From NCBI RefSeq assembly GCF_000425785.1, contig NZ_KE384450.1:282545-346544 (forward strand): a stretch of 64,000 nucleotides of DNA, written 5' to 3'. A model generated the notes under the pieces. The model saw nothing but the letters and a program-made list of their open reading frames with translations. It did no database searches and was not told the origin of the DNA. Both the position numbers and the translations under genes were made by a program. Shown here piece by piece: positions 32,052-40,659 of the stretch. Numbering within the stretch: position 1 is the first letter of the stretch; every line of letters begins with the position of its first letter. Source of the stretch: Pseudomonas taiwanensis DSM 21245. Its GTDB lineage: Bacteria > Pseudomonadota > Gammaproteobacteria > Pseudomonadales > Pseudomonadaceae.

Positions 32052-32453
32052 ATGAACTTTCACACCCGCAAATGGGTAAAGCCCGAAGACCTCAACCCCA
32101 ATGGCACCCTGTTCGGCGGCAGTCTGCTGCGCTGGATCGACGAGGAGGCGGCGATCTACGCCATCGTGCAGCTGGGTAACCAGCGCGTGGTGACCAAGTA
32201 CATGTCGGAGATCAACTTCGTCAGCGCCTCGCGTCAGGGCGACATCATCGAGCTGGGCATCACCGCCACCGAATTCGGCCGCACATCCATCACTCTCAAG
32301 TGTGAAGTACGCAACAAGATTACCCGCAAGATGATCCTCACCGTCGACAAGATGGTCTTCGTCAACCTGGGTGAGGACGGGCTGCCGGCGCCGCACGGGC
32401 GGACCGAAATCAAGTACATCCAGGACCAGTTCCCGGATACCGCTGTCGAGTAA
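32052..32453 (+). CDS. Acyl-CoA thioesterase, hotdog fold (YciA-like)
   Basis: A 133-residue single hotdog-domain thioesterase. Family pieces are the start FHTRKWVKPEDLNPNGTLFG, the helix SLLRWIDEEAA carrying the catalytic Asp, and the MSEINFVSASRQGD strand. Members of this group hydrolyse short to medium acyl-CoAs; the physiological substrate here is unknown. A clean AGGAG site precedes the ATG. It is transcribed divergently from ahcY across the riboswitch leader region, and followed by a REP pair. Confidence 0.85.
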   Translation: MNFHTRKWVKPEDLNPNGTLFGGSLLRWIDEEAAIYAIVQLGNQRVVTKYMSEINFVSASRQGDIIELGITATEFGRTSITLKCEVRNKITRKMILTVDKMVFVNLGEDGLPAPHGRTEIKYIQDQFPDTAVE

Positions 32454-32467
32454 GCGTCGCCCAAAGG

Positions 32468-32551
32468 TAGGAGCCAGCCTTGCTGGCGAACCAAGCACCA
32501 CGGTGCATGGCGCCGGCTGTGCTGGTGTTCGCCGGCAAGGCCGGCTCCTAC
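32468..32551. repeat. REP pair between thioesterase and antiporter genes
   Basis: GTAGGAGCCAGCCTTGCTGG and its inverted counterpart CCGGCAAGGCCGGCTCCTAC flank about 35 bases. It lies between the ends of two convergent genes, where it may also serve as a terminator. Confidence 0.8.
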
Positions 32552-32559
32552 GCCGCGTG

Positions 32560-33798
32560 TCATTCGGCCGGTTGGCTCACCTTGCGCACCATCTTGCCGA
32601 CCGTCAGACCCTGCACCAGGATCGACGACAGCACCACGATGTAGGTGATCGACAGCAACAGGTCACGCTCGTCGCCCACCGGCAGCGACAGTGCCAGTGC
32701 TACCGACACCCCTCCACGCAGGCCGCCCCAGGTCAGCACGCGCACGGTCCCCTTGGGCACGCTTCTCCAGCGGCGCAGCAGGACGATGGCCGGTGCCACG
32801 GTCAGCAGCCGTGACAGCAGTACCGCAACCGCCAGCACGCCGCCTGCCGCCAAGTGCAGCCAGTTGAATGGCAGCAGCAACAGTTCCAGGCCGATCAGGG
32901 CGAACAGCAGGGCGTTGAGCATGTCGTCGATCAGTTCCCAGAAACCGTCCATGTAGCGACGGGTCATGTCGTTCATCGCCAGGTTGCGCCCCAGGTTCCC
33001 GATGATCAGGCCTGCCACCACCATGGCGATGGGGGCCGAGACATGCAGTTCGTAGCACATCGCCGAGCCACCAATCACCAGCGCCAGGGTCAGCATCACC
33101 TCGACCTGGTATTGCTCGACGCTTTTGATCATCCGGTAGGTGGCATAGCCGATCAGTCCGCCAAACAACACGCCACCCACGGCTTCGTGAACGAACAGCA
33201 TGGCGGTTTCAGCGACGCTCGGCGTCTCGCCCATCTGGATGATGCCCAGCAGCACGGTGAACACCACGACCGCGGTGCCGTCATTGAACAGCGACTCGCC
33301 AACGATGGTGGTCTTCAGCGGTTTGGAGGCGTTCGCAGTACGTAGTGCACCGAGTACGGCAATGGGGTCGGTCGGTGAAATCAGTGCGCCGAACAGCAGG
33401 CAGTAGATCAGCGGCACGTTCCAGCCGAACAGGGCGAACACCCAGTGGGCGAGATAGCCGATGACGAAGGTGGCGATCAACACGCCAAGGGTGGCCAGCA
33501 GGCCGATCGGCCAACGGTAGCTGCGCAGGTCGGTGAGGTTGACGTGCAGTGCGCCGGCGAACAGCAGGAACGACAGCATCCAGTGCATCAGCAGGTCGTT
33601 GAAGTCGATCTGGTTCATCAGCCCTTCGACGCGCTCTTCCAGGCCAGGAAAGCCAATCAGGCTCAGGCCCTGCAGCATCAGGGAAAACAGCAGAGCAGTC
33701 ACCATCACGCCGATGGCGGGGGGGAGACCGATGAACCGGTAATTGACGTAAGTGAGGAGGGTGGTAAGGCAGATAAACGCTGCAACTAGTTCAAGCAT
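32560..33798 (-). CDS. Cation:proton antiporter, CPA1/NhaP family
   Basis: A 412-residue polytopic inner-membrane protein with 11-13 hydrophobic segments. CPA1 marks include the GALISPTDPIAVLGALR segment with the ion-binding Asp, VVGESLFNDGTAVVVF-like SLFNDGTAVV, and the late LTWGGLRGGVSVALALSLP motif. Such proteins exchange Na+ or K+ for H+. There is no long cytoplasmic C-terminal domain, so this is a short form. I chose the ATG at 33798 with AGGAT upstream. It converges with the thioesterase gene; the 33799-34032 gap holds only a half REP near 33945-33980. Confidence 0.9.
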   Translation of the reverse strand: MLELVAAFICLTTLLTYVNYRFIGLPPAIGVMVTALLFSLMLQGLSLIGFPGLEERVEGLMNQIDFNDLLMHWMLSFLLFAGALHVNLTDLRSYRWPIGLLATLGVLIATFVIGYLAHWVFALFGWNVPLIYCLLFGALISPTDPIAVLGALRTANASKPLKTTIVGESLFNDGTAVVVFTVLLGIIQMGETPSVAETAMLFVHEAVGGVLFGGLIGYATYRMIKSVEQYQVEVMLTLALVIGGSAMCYELHVSAPIAMVVAGLIIGNLGRNLAMNDMTRRYMDGFWELIDDMLNALLFALIGLELLLLPFNWLHLAAGGVLAVAVLLSRLLTVAPAIVLLRRWRSVPKGTVRVLTWGGLRGGVSVALALSLPVGDERDLLLSITYIVVLSSILVQGLTVGKMVRKVSQPAE

Positions 33799-34032
33799 CC
33801 CAAATCCTGTGACGGTGGCTTCCAAGTCGTAACCCGAATGGCTCGGGCAGTTCTTTGATGGCCTGGCGCGGGGTTCGGGACACATACTTTGACCGGATTC
33901 TTTCGAATCGTTCCCGATATGGACTGTTGCACTGCCTAGATTCCATAGCAGCCGGTCTGCCGGCGATGCGGCGCACAGGGCGCCTCAATCGCTATATATT
34001 CACAGGCTTGAAACGTCACAAGGATACAAGGC

Positions 34033-34866
34033 GTGTTGGCAACATCCCTGGTGCTGGTCGCCGCCCTGCTGCATGCGACCTGGAACACCCTGATCAAATT
34101 CAGTGGCGAGCGACTGCTGGTCATTGCCAGCATGGATGCGGTGGCATTGGTCTTTGCGGTGTTGGCGGTAGCCTTCGTCGCGTTTCCTCCGGCTGAAATC
34201 TGGCCATGGCTGCTGGCGTCGGCCCTGGCCGAGCAGTTGTACCGTGTCCTGCTGATCAAGGCCTACCGGGTTGGCGACCTGGGGCTGGTCTATCCTCTGA
34301 TGCGTGGCTTGTCGCCGCTGGTGGTGCTGGGGCTAACGCTGGCATTCGCGGGCGAGTCACTGAGCCAGCAGCAGATCATCGGTATCTTGCTGATCCCCTG
34401 CGGCATGGCGTGTCTGCTCTGGCAGGGCGGCGGCGGTGAGCGGCTGCCGTGGTCGATGCTGCCAGTGGTTGCACTGATCGGCTTGTGTATCGGTTGTTAC
34501 ACCTGGTTCGACGGGCAGGCCGTAAGGCTCTGGGGCAAGCCCTGGGACTACCTGGTCTGGCTGACGTTGCTGAGCGCCTGGCCCTTCCCGGTCCTGGCGT
34601 GTGTGGCCCGGCGGCCGCAGTTTGCGCTGTTTTGGCAAACCCAGTGGCGGCTGGGGTTGGCGGTGGGTTTGTGCGTGCTGTTCAGCTATGCATTGGTGTT
34701 GTGGGCCATGCACCTGGGGTCGGTGGCCGAAGCTGCCGCGCTGCGCGAACTGAGCGTGATTCTGGTGGTGCTGCTTGGCATGCGCTATCTCAAAGAACCT
34801 TTTGGCGGCCCGAGACTCCTAGCTTGCGGGCTGGTCCTGGCTGGCATGCTGGTGATGAAGCTCTAA
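34033..34866 (+). CDS. EamA/DMT family transporter (GTG start)
   Basis: A 277-residue protein with about ten membrane helices in two EamA repeats, the drug/metabolite transporter pattern (ATWNTLIKFSGE early, then the second-repeat EAAALRELSVILVVLLGMRYLKEP). Members usually export amino acids or other small metabolites; no substrate can be read from the sequence. It starts at GTG, with AAGGAT upstream. The MAPEG gene follows after 28 bases and may be co-transcribed. Confidence 0.85.
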   Translation: MLATSLVLVAALLHATWNTLIKFSGERLLVIASMDAVALVFAVLAVAFVAFPPAEIWPWLLASALAEQLYRVLLIKAYRVGDLGLVYPLMRGLSPLVVLGLTLAFAGESLSQQQIIGILLIPCGMACLLWQGGGGERLPWSMLPVVALIGLCIGCYTWFDGQAVRLWGKPWDYLVWLTLLSAWPFPVLACVARRPQFALFWQTQWRLGLAVGLCVLFSYALVLWAMHLGSVAEAAALRELSVILVVLLGMRYLKEPFGGPRLLACGLVLAGMLVMKL

Positions 34867-34894
34867 CCCCGAACTCGAACAAGGAGTCCTGAAC

Positions 34895-35278
34895 ATGACC
34901 GTTGCCCTGTGGTGCATCCTGATCGCGCTCGTGCTGCCACCGCTTTGTGCCTTGATCGCCAAGACGAGTGGTCGTTTCGGCCTGAAGGATAATCACGACC
35001 CGCGCGGCTTCCTCGACACATTGTCGGGTTTGCCACGTCGTGCCCATGCTGCGCAGCAGAACGGGTACGAGGCATTCCCAGCGTTTGCGGCGGCGGTGCT
35101 GGTGGCCGATATCGTCGGCAATGCGGAGCAGGTGACCCAGGATGTGCTGGCGGTGCTCTACATCACCAGCCGGCTGCTGTACATCATCTGCTACCTGGCA
35201 GACTGGGCTGCCCTGCGTTCGCTGGTGTGGTTTGCCGGGTTGGGCCTGATCGTTTCGTTCTTCGTGGTATCGATCTGA
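34895..35278 (+). CDS. MAPEG family membrane protein
   Basis: A 127-residue four-helix membrane protein. The MAPEG pattern is visible in the loop PRGFLDTLSGLPRRAHAAQQNGYEAFPAFAAAVLVA, with the RAxxAqxNxxE motif and a following hydrophobic helix. The eukaryotic family handles eicosanoids and glutathione; bacterial members have no assigned role. A strong AAGGAG site precedes the ATG. A stem-loop follows the stop. Confidence 0.85.
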   Translation: MTVALWCILIALVLPPLCALIAKTSGRFGLKDNHDPRGFLDTLSGLPRRAHAAQQNGYEAFPAFAAAVLVADIVGNAEQVTQDVLAVLYITSRLLYIICYLADWAALRSLVWFAGLGLIVSFFVVSI

Positions 35279-35289
35279 GTTGAAGTGGC

Positions 35290-35317
35290 GCTCATCGCCG
35301 GCTTGGCGGCGATGAGC
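35290..35317. terminator. Stem-loop between MAPEG and mltA genes
   Basis: GCTCATCGCCG and CGGCGATGAGC form a perfect 11-bp stem with a 6-base loop between two convergent genes. It resembles a REP core and lacks a T-run; a terminator or mRNA end-protection role is inferred from position. Confidence 0.55.
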
Positions 35318-35327
35318 CTGTGCAACC

Positions 35328-36479
35328 TCAAGGCACTTTAGGCACCTCAGGCAGCGGCTTGTCCTTGGGCCAGAGCATCCAGATCTGTCCCTGCTGCTTC
35401 ATGTTACCGGCCAGTTCACCCGCTTCGGGCCCAGTGCCCCAGAACAGGTCCGCGCGCACCTCGCCGGTGATCGCGCCACCGGTGTCCTGAGCGCCCACCG
35501 GGCGTACCACGGGGGAGCCATCAGGGCGAGTGGTAGACAACCACAGCAAGCTGCCCAGCGGGATCACCTTGCGGTCGATCGCCACGCTGTAGCCAGCGGT
35601 CAGCGGCACGTTGAGCGAACCACGCGGCCCTTCGTTGCTGTCTGGGCGGGTGCTGAAGAAGACATAGCTGGGGTTGCTGGCCAGCAGCTCTGGCACTCGT
35701 TGTGGGTTCGCTTGTGCCCAGGCGTGGATGCTGCCCATGGTGACATCTTCTTTCTTCAATTGGCCTTGTTCGACCAGCCAGCGCCCAATGGGGCGATAGG
35801 GGTGGCCATTCTGGTCGGCGTAACCCAGGCGCACCTGTCGGCCATCTTCCAGCTGGATACGGCCCGAACCCTGGATCTGCAGGAACTGCAAGTCCATCGG
35901 GTCGGTCAGCCAAGCCAGCACTGGCGCTTTCACGCCATCGCGGTTGATCACTTCGGCCGTGTCATAGGGCTTGAGCACGCGACCGTCGAGCCGCCCGCGC
36001 AGGCGCTTGCCCTTGAGCTCCGGATAAACGCTGGCCAGGTCGACCACGATCATGTCCTCGGGAACGCCGTACACCGCGACCCGTGCTGCGTCGGTGCGCT
36101 CCAGGCTGCCGGGGTAGACCGGCTCGTAGTAGCCAGTGATCAGGCCGGTGGCGTTGTTCTCGGCCGAGCGCAGCCCCAGTACTTGCAACTGCTGTTGCAG
36201 GAAGGCGCGGATCTGCATCGCGTTGTCAGGCACTTTGGCCGCTGCTTCGCAGGTTGCAGCCCAGACAGGGTCGCGCTTGAGCTTTTCGCAGCCGTTGCGC
36301 CAAGCCTGGAAACCGGCCCGCAGGTCACTGTCGCTGACGCTGGGTAAGTCGTTCCAGGTGGCGGGGGCGTAGGTGGCAATGGCGTGGGGTTCGGGTTTGG
36401 CGTTCTCACCGCCGTTGCAGCCGGCCAGCAGGGCCAGGGCAGGCAGCGCCCAGGCGAGGTGGCGCAGAGCAGATTTCAT
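35328..36479 (-). CDS. mltA: Membrane-bound lytic murein transglycosylase A
   Basis: MltA cleaves peptidoglycan glycan strands to 1,6-anhydromuropeptides at the outer membrane. The 383-residue precursor has a lipoprotein signal with lipobox LLAGC (Cys21), the MltA barrel domain (ITGYYEPVYPGSLERT), and the 3D domain with the catalytic Asp in GAQDTGGAI. AAGGATT precedes the ATG. It is a single leftward gene, with 114 bases to the divergent haem lipoprotein. Confidence 0.95.
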   Translation of the reverse strand: MKSALRHLAWALPALALLAGCNGGENAKPEPHAIATYAPATWNDLPSVSDSDLRAGFQAWRNGCEKLKRDPVWAATCEAAAKVPDNAMQIRAFLQQQLQVLGLRSAENNATGLITGYYEPVYPGSLERTDAARVAVYGVPEDMIVVDLASVYPELKGKRLRGRLDGRVLKPYDTAEVINRDGVKAPVLAWLTDPMDLQFLQIQGSGRIQLEDGRQVRLGYADQNGHPYRPIGRWLVEQGQLKKEDVTMGSIHAWAQANPQRVPELLASNPSYVFFSTRPDSNEGPRGSLNVPLTAGYSVAIDRKVIPLGSLLWLSTTRPDGSPVVRPVGAQDTGGAITGEVRADLFWGTGPEAGELAGNMKQQGQIWMLWPKDKPLPEVPKVP

Positions 36480-36593
36480 GGCTGAATCCTTGAGGGGAGG
36501 CCTTGGAGCTTCCCTTGTTTTTCGTAAGGGTATTGGTCTTTGTCGAGCAGGCGAGGATACTGTCGGCCCTTTCCTTCTGCCAATGTGACCGTG

Positions 36594-37040
36594 ATGTTCA
36601 AATGTTTCACAGCCCTGCTGCTGATCAGCCTGGCCCTGGTGGGCTGCGACCGTGTCGATCCTAACTCACCTTTGGGGCAGCGCAAGGCGATCTTCAAGCA
36701 GATGCTCAAGACCAGTGAGGATATGGGCGGCATGTTGCGCGGACGTTTGCCGTTCGATGGTGTGAAGTTCGCCGACGGGGCGGTGAAGCTCGATGGCCTG
36801 GCTCATGCGCCGTGGCAGCATTTTCCCCAGGTCAAGGATGAAGGTGACAGCAGTGCCCGGCCTGAAGTCTGGGAACGACAGGCGCGCTTTCACGACCTGG
36901 CGATGCAGTTGGAAGGGGTGACGGGCGAGTTGGTCGATGTTACCCGTAAGCAACCGCTGGATGCGGCAAGTCTGAAAGCGCCGATGGACAGGGTCGAAGC
37001 GGCTTGCAAAGCCTGTCATACGGAATTTCGTAACCATTGA
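36594..37040 (+). CDS. Cytochrome c'-like lipoprotein
   Basis: A 148-residue precursor with a lipoprotein signal (lipobox ALVGC, Cys near residue 18) and a single haem-binding CKACH at residues 138-142, near the C-terminus. A C-terminal CxxCH with a helical N-terminal body is the cytochrome c' / class II pattern. Electron-transfer partner unknown. Ribosome site before the ATG is poor; in-frame GTG codons a few bases upstream are possible but the signal peptide fits the ATG. Confidence 0.82.
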   Translation: MFKCFTALLLISLALVGCDRVDPNSPLGQRKAIFKQMLKTSEDMGGMLRGRLPFDGVKFADGAVKLDGLAHAPWQHFPQVKDEGDSSARPEVWERQARFHDLAMQLEGVTGELVDVTRKQPLDAASLKAPMDRVEAACKACHTEFRNH

Positions 37041-37084
37041 GGGAGGGCGCCTCTCCCGAAGGTTCAGGGGAGGCGATGGGCGGG

Positions 37085-37477
37085 TCAGCGGTCCAGTTGG
37101 TCCACGGCTTCCTGCAGTTCCTTGCGGGACTCGGCAAGCTTGTCCTTGCGCTTGTTGATTTTTTCCGCGTCGCCTTTGGCTTCGGCCTTCTTCAGGTCCT
37201 TCTCGCGTTGCGCCACTTCATGGCGCGCATCGAGCACCTTCTGTTCGCGCTCTTTGCGCAGGCTGGCATCATTGCAGTTCTCAACCCCGCGCAGGGCTTC
37301 CTCCAGGCCCGCGACCTGAGCATCGTTACCGTGATCGCGGGCAATTTTCAGCTGATTCTCGATGGCGCTGCGCTTGGCGGCGCAGCCGGTCAGGCCTTCG
37401 TCCGGTTGAGCGGCCTGTACGGCGGTGGCCGCAAGGCCAAGTGTTGCCAGCAGGACGAGGGTGTGAACGCGTTTCAT
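37085..37477 (-). CDS. DUF1090 family periplasmic protein
   Basis: A 130-residue secreted protein with a signal peptide (residues 1-22, ending AVQA-AQ). The mature part is a highly charged helix with many Lys, Glu and Asp, probably a coiled coil, and two Cys (GCAAKRS, ENCNDAS) typical of DUF1090 (YqjC-like). No function is known. AAGGAGG precedes the ATG at 37477. It stands alone between a haem lipoprotein and ligB, converging with the former. Confidence 0.85.
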   Translation of the reverse strand: MKRVHTLVLLATLGLAATAVQAAQPDEGLTGCAAKRSAIENQLKIARDHGNDAQVAGLEEALRGVENCNDASLRKEREQKVLDARHEVAQREKDLKKAEAKGDAEKINKRKDKLAESRKELQEAVDQLDR

Positions 37478-37595
37478 GAGGGCCTCCTTGACGGGGCGGG
37501 GCAGCAAAAGTTGGGGGAAATCCTGCCTTGGTTTTGCGGATTTATAAACCCTTGTTGGTTTTTCTAGCCCAGACAAAGATTTTTCCTACATGTTT

Positions 37596-39305
37596 TTAGG
37601 GGGTTCTTTGTTGAGCGGACCCGTCACCGATCATGAAACCGCGAATACCCGCCGCGCTCAGTCGAGCGGCTATGGTTTGCAGTTCATCGTCCACGAAAAA
37701 GGCGGCGAGCTGCTTCGATCGGGTGTCACCGATGCCTGGCAAGGCTTGCCAGTCCCTGGCGGACCTACCCGCCAGCGTTTCCCAATCGCCATCAAGTGCC
37801 AGGTTGCCCGGTGCGGGTATGCCGAGGCCGCGCAGCCAATGGGCAAAGGGGCGTGATCGGCCAGCTTCGAAGCTGTGCTTGAGCTGGCGGGCGCTGGCAT
37901 GGCTGATGCCCGGAACTTCGGTCAATTGCTCCGAATCCAGCGTCAGCCAATCCGTCAAAGTGCGTACCTTGCCGCCCTGGACCAGGCGGCGCCAGGTGCC
38001 GGGGCCTACACCAGGCATGGCCAGCCCATGCTTGCCACTGAGCCAGGTGAGCCTGGCGATGAATTGCTCTTCGCAATCGTGGCTTGCTTGCCAGCAGCTT
38101 CTGGTGTGATACCGATCGGGCGTGGGGGATGCCACGGGTTGCCGCGCCAGGGCGCGGTGCACCACCTGCTCGAAGCGTGGAATGGTCAGTCCTGCCAGGC
38201 TGATCGCTACCTGGTCTCCCGGGCGTACGTCGAGTGCCTGCCAGCGAGCCAGTGAGCCCAGACTTACCTGGCTGATCATCCGGTCATCCAGGCGTATGGG
38301 CTGCAGTTGCAGCACAGGAGTGACCTTGCCCGTGCGCCCGACACGAAAGCGTACTTCGCGAACCGAGGCCAGCGCTTGCGAGTAGGGGTACTTCCATGCG
38401 GCGATCCAGTATGGCGCCTTGGCTTGCCAGCGCTCGGCGGGCGGTCGGTTGTCCTGGCGCAGAATGATGCCGTCGGTAGCGAAGGGCAGAGGGGTGCGGT
38501 ACCAGTGTTGCCTCCAGTGGGCGGCATCGCTCGCTTGAACGATAGCCTTGCTGAAGCGTTGGCTGTCCGGAAACCCCAGCGCAGCCAACTGCGCCATGCG
38601 TTCGACCTGGGTGGACGGCCCATGAGGCCAGTCCCACACGAACAATCCGATGCTGGCGCCTTGTTCGGGTGAAAGCTGCTGACGCGCCAGCAGCCCTGCG
38701 ACGGTCCCTCGGGCATTCATGCCACCGGCCTTGGCCTGAACGTGCTCTTCGAGGCGGTGGTACAGCTCTCCCTGCAGCACCAGGTCGATGGTTTGGGGTA
38801 GCTGCCGGGTGATCGACCCCAGATGCGGGATGTGGCGGCTCCAGTCATGGCCGTGGATGCCATCGCCCCGGCTCAGCAGACGGACCAGTCGACCTTGCCG
38901 GTAGACCAGCGAGACGGCGACCCCGTCGACCTTGGGTTGCACCCAAACGTCCGTCTTCCCAGTCAGCCAGCGTTCGGCCTCGGTGTTGTCGCTCAACTTG
39001 TCGACGCCGGTGTGGGGGACCGGGTGCGGGATCGGCCCTCGTGCACTTGCCAGGGGATTTGCGTGACCGGCGAGGCCGAAGCAGGTTTCCAGGTGTTTCA
39101 GGCGCAGGCGGCTCTGGTCGTAGATGTCGTCAGCGACTTCGGCCTTGCCCAGGCGATGGTAATGGTCATCCCAGCCGGCCAGGGTGCCGCGTAGCTGGGC
39201 GATTTCGGCCTTGGCTTGTGAGAGTGGCCAGTCATGGCATGGCGCGGCGAAGGCCCCGCAGGCTTGGAACAGCAACAGCGAGAGCAGCAAGCGTTTGAGT
39301 GGCAT
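37596..39305 (-). CDS. ligB: NAD-dependent DNA ligase LigB with signal peptide
   Basis: A 569-residue (from the ATG at 39305; another in-frame ATG lies three codons upstream) NAD-type DNA ligase. The adenylation Lys is K125 in WVQPKVDGVAVSLVY. Other marks are TDGIILR, the OB-fold region, two Cys remaining of the zinc finger (SCWQASHDC), and helix-hairpin-helix repeats (PGVGPGTWRRL, VPGISHASARQL). The BRCT domain of LigA is absent. The N-terminus is a convincing Sec signal (PLKRLLLSLLLFQACGAFA). E. coli LigB has such a leader too, as I remember it. Its job is unknown; LigA is the replicative enzyme. Confidence 0.93.
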   Translation of the reverse strand: MPLKRLLLSLLLFQACGAFAAPCHDWPLSQAKAEIAQLRGTLAGWDDHYHRLGKAEVADDIYDQSRLRLKHLETCFGLAGHANPLASARGPIPHPVPHTGVDKLSDNTEAERWLTGKTDVWVQPKVDGVAVSLVYRQGRLVRLLSRGDGIHGHDWSRHIPHLGSITRQLPQTIDLVLQGELYHRLEEHVQAKAGGMNARGTVAGLLARQQLSPEQGASIGLFVWDWPHGPSTQVERMAQLAALGFPDSQRFSKAIVQASDAAHWRQHWYRTPLPFATDGIILRQDNRPPAERWQAKAPYWIAAWKYPYSQALASVREVRFRVGRTGKVTPVLQLQPIRLDDRMISQVSLGSLARWQALDVRPGDQVAISLAGLTIPRFEQVVHRALARQPVASPTPDRYHTRSCWQASHDCEEQFIARLTWLSGKHGLAMPGVGPGTWRRLVQGGKVRTLTDWLTLDSEQLTEVPGISHASARQLKHSFEAGRSRPFAHWLRGLGIPAPGNLALDGDWETLAGRSARDWQALPGIGDTRSKQLAAFFVDDELQTIAARLSAAGIRGFMIGDGSAQQRTP

Positions 39306-39393
39306 GGCCAGCATCCTTGCATGGCGGGTGGAGCCCTCAGCCTAGGCAAGTACGGGGTCCGCTGCGGTGAACAGTTGTCAGTGCATATGTCAT

Positions 39394-39432
39394 GAAAAAG
39401 CCCCTGCCGATCACTCGGCAGGGGCTTTCATT
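39394..39432. terminator. Bidirectional intrinsic terminator between metK and ligB
   Basis: GAAAAAGCCCCTGCCGA and TCGGCAGGGGCTTTC form a GC-rich stem flanked by A- and T-runs. It lies 18 bases after the metK stop, upstream of ligB on the same strand, and separates the two units. Confidence 0.9.
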
Positions 39433-39449
39433 TCACCGCTGTAGGAAAA

Positions 39450-40640
39450 TTACAGCCCGGCAGCGTCACGCAGCGACTGGGCGCGGTCGGTACGCTCCCA
39501 GGTGAAGGTGGTGAAGGTGTCGTCGCCGACAGTCTTCTGCTGCGGGGTACGGCCGAAGTGACCGTAGGCGGCGGTTTCCTGGTACATCGGGTGCAGCAGG
39601 TCGAGCATCTTGGTGATCGCGTATGGACGCAGGTCGAAGCACTCGCGCACCAGCTGGATGATCTTGTCGTCGGAGACCTTGCCGGTACCGAAGGTGTTGA
39701 TCGAGATGGAGGTTGGCTGGGCTACGCCGATGGCATAGGACACCTGGATCTCGCAGCGCTCGGCCAGGCCGGCGGCAACGATGTTCTTGGCCACGTAGCG
39801 GCCAGCATAGGCGGCGGAGCGGTCGACCTTGGACGGGTCCTTGCCGGAGAACGCGCCACCACCGTGACGGGCCATGCCGCCGTAGGAGTCGACGATGATC
39901 TTGCGACCGGTCAGGCCGCAGTCGCCCACCGGGCCACCGATGATGAAGTTACCGGTCGGGTTGATGTGGTACTGGGTGCCTTTGTGCAGCAGCTCGGCCG
40001 GCAGGGTGTGCTTGACGATCAGCTCCATCACCGCTTCCTGCAGGTCTTTCTGCGAAACCTCAGGGTTGTGTTGGGTCGACAGCACCACGGCGTCGATGCC
40101 GACTACCTTGCCGTTCTCGTAGCGGCAGGTGACCTGCGACTTGGCGTCCGGGCGGAGCCATGGCAGCAGGCCGGACTTGCGCGCTTCAGCCTGGCGCTCG
40201 ACCAGACGGTGCGAGAAGCAGATCGGTGCCGGCATCAGTACTTCGGTTTCGTTGCTGGCATAGCCGAACATCAGGCCCTGGTCGCCAGCGCCCTGGTCTT
40301 CAGGCTTGGAGCGGTCAACGCCTTGGGCGATGTCCACCGACTGCTTGCCGATGATGTTCATCACGGCGCAGGTGGCGCCGTCGAAGCCGACGTCGGAGCT
40401 GTTGTAGCCGATGTCGATGATGACTTTGCGCACCAGGTCTTCCAGGTCGACCCAGGCAGACGTGGTGACTTCGCCGGCGATGATGGCGACACCGGTCTTG
40501 ACCAGGGTTTCACAGGCTACGCGAGCGTACTTGTCCTGGGCGATGATGGCGTCCAGGACCGCGTCGGAAATCTGGTCGGCGATCTTGTCCGGATGCCCTT
40601 CGGACACGGACTCGGAGGTGAAAAGGGAATATTCGCTCAT
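39450..40640 (-). CDS. metK: S-adenosylmethionine synthetase
   Basis: MetK makes SAM from methionine and ATP. The 396-residue enzyme has ESVSEGHPDKIADQISDAV at the start, DQGLMFGYA, and the glycine-rich GGGAFSGKDPSKVDRSAAY signature. It lies 19 bases after the stop of the ArsR-methyltransferase regulator gene and is almost certainly co-transcribed with it from the operator-bearing promoter at 41700. An intrinsic terminator follows. Length equals the family norm. Confidence 0.98.
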   Translation of the reverse strand: MSEYSLFTSESVSEGHPDKIADQISDAVLDAIIAQDKYARVACETLVKTGVAIIAGEVTTSAWVDLEDLVRKVIIDIGYNSSDVGFDGATCAVMNIIGKQSVDIAQGVDRSKPEDQGAGDQGLMFGYASNETEVLMPAPICFSHRLVERQAEARKSGLLPWLRPDAKSQVTCRYENGKVVGIDAVVLSTQHNPEVSQKDLQEAVMELIVKHTLPAELLHKGTQYHINPTGNFIIGGPVGDCGLTGRKIIVDSYGGMARHGGGAFSGKDPSKVDRSAAYAGRYVAKNIVAAGLAERCEIQVSYAIGVAQPTSISINTFGTGKVSDDKIIQLVRECFDLRPYAITKMLDLLHPMYQETAAYGHFGRTPQQKTVGDDTFTTFTWERTDRAQSLRDAAGL

Positions 40641-40659
40641 CTCGACGGGTTCCTAAAAT

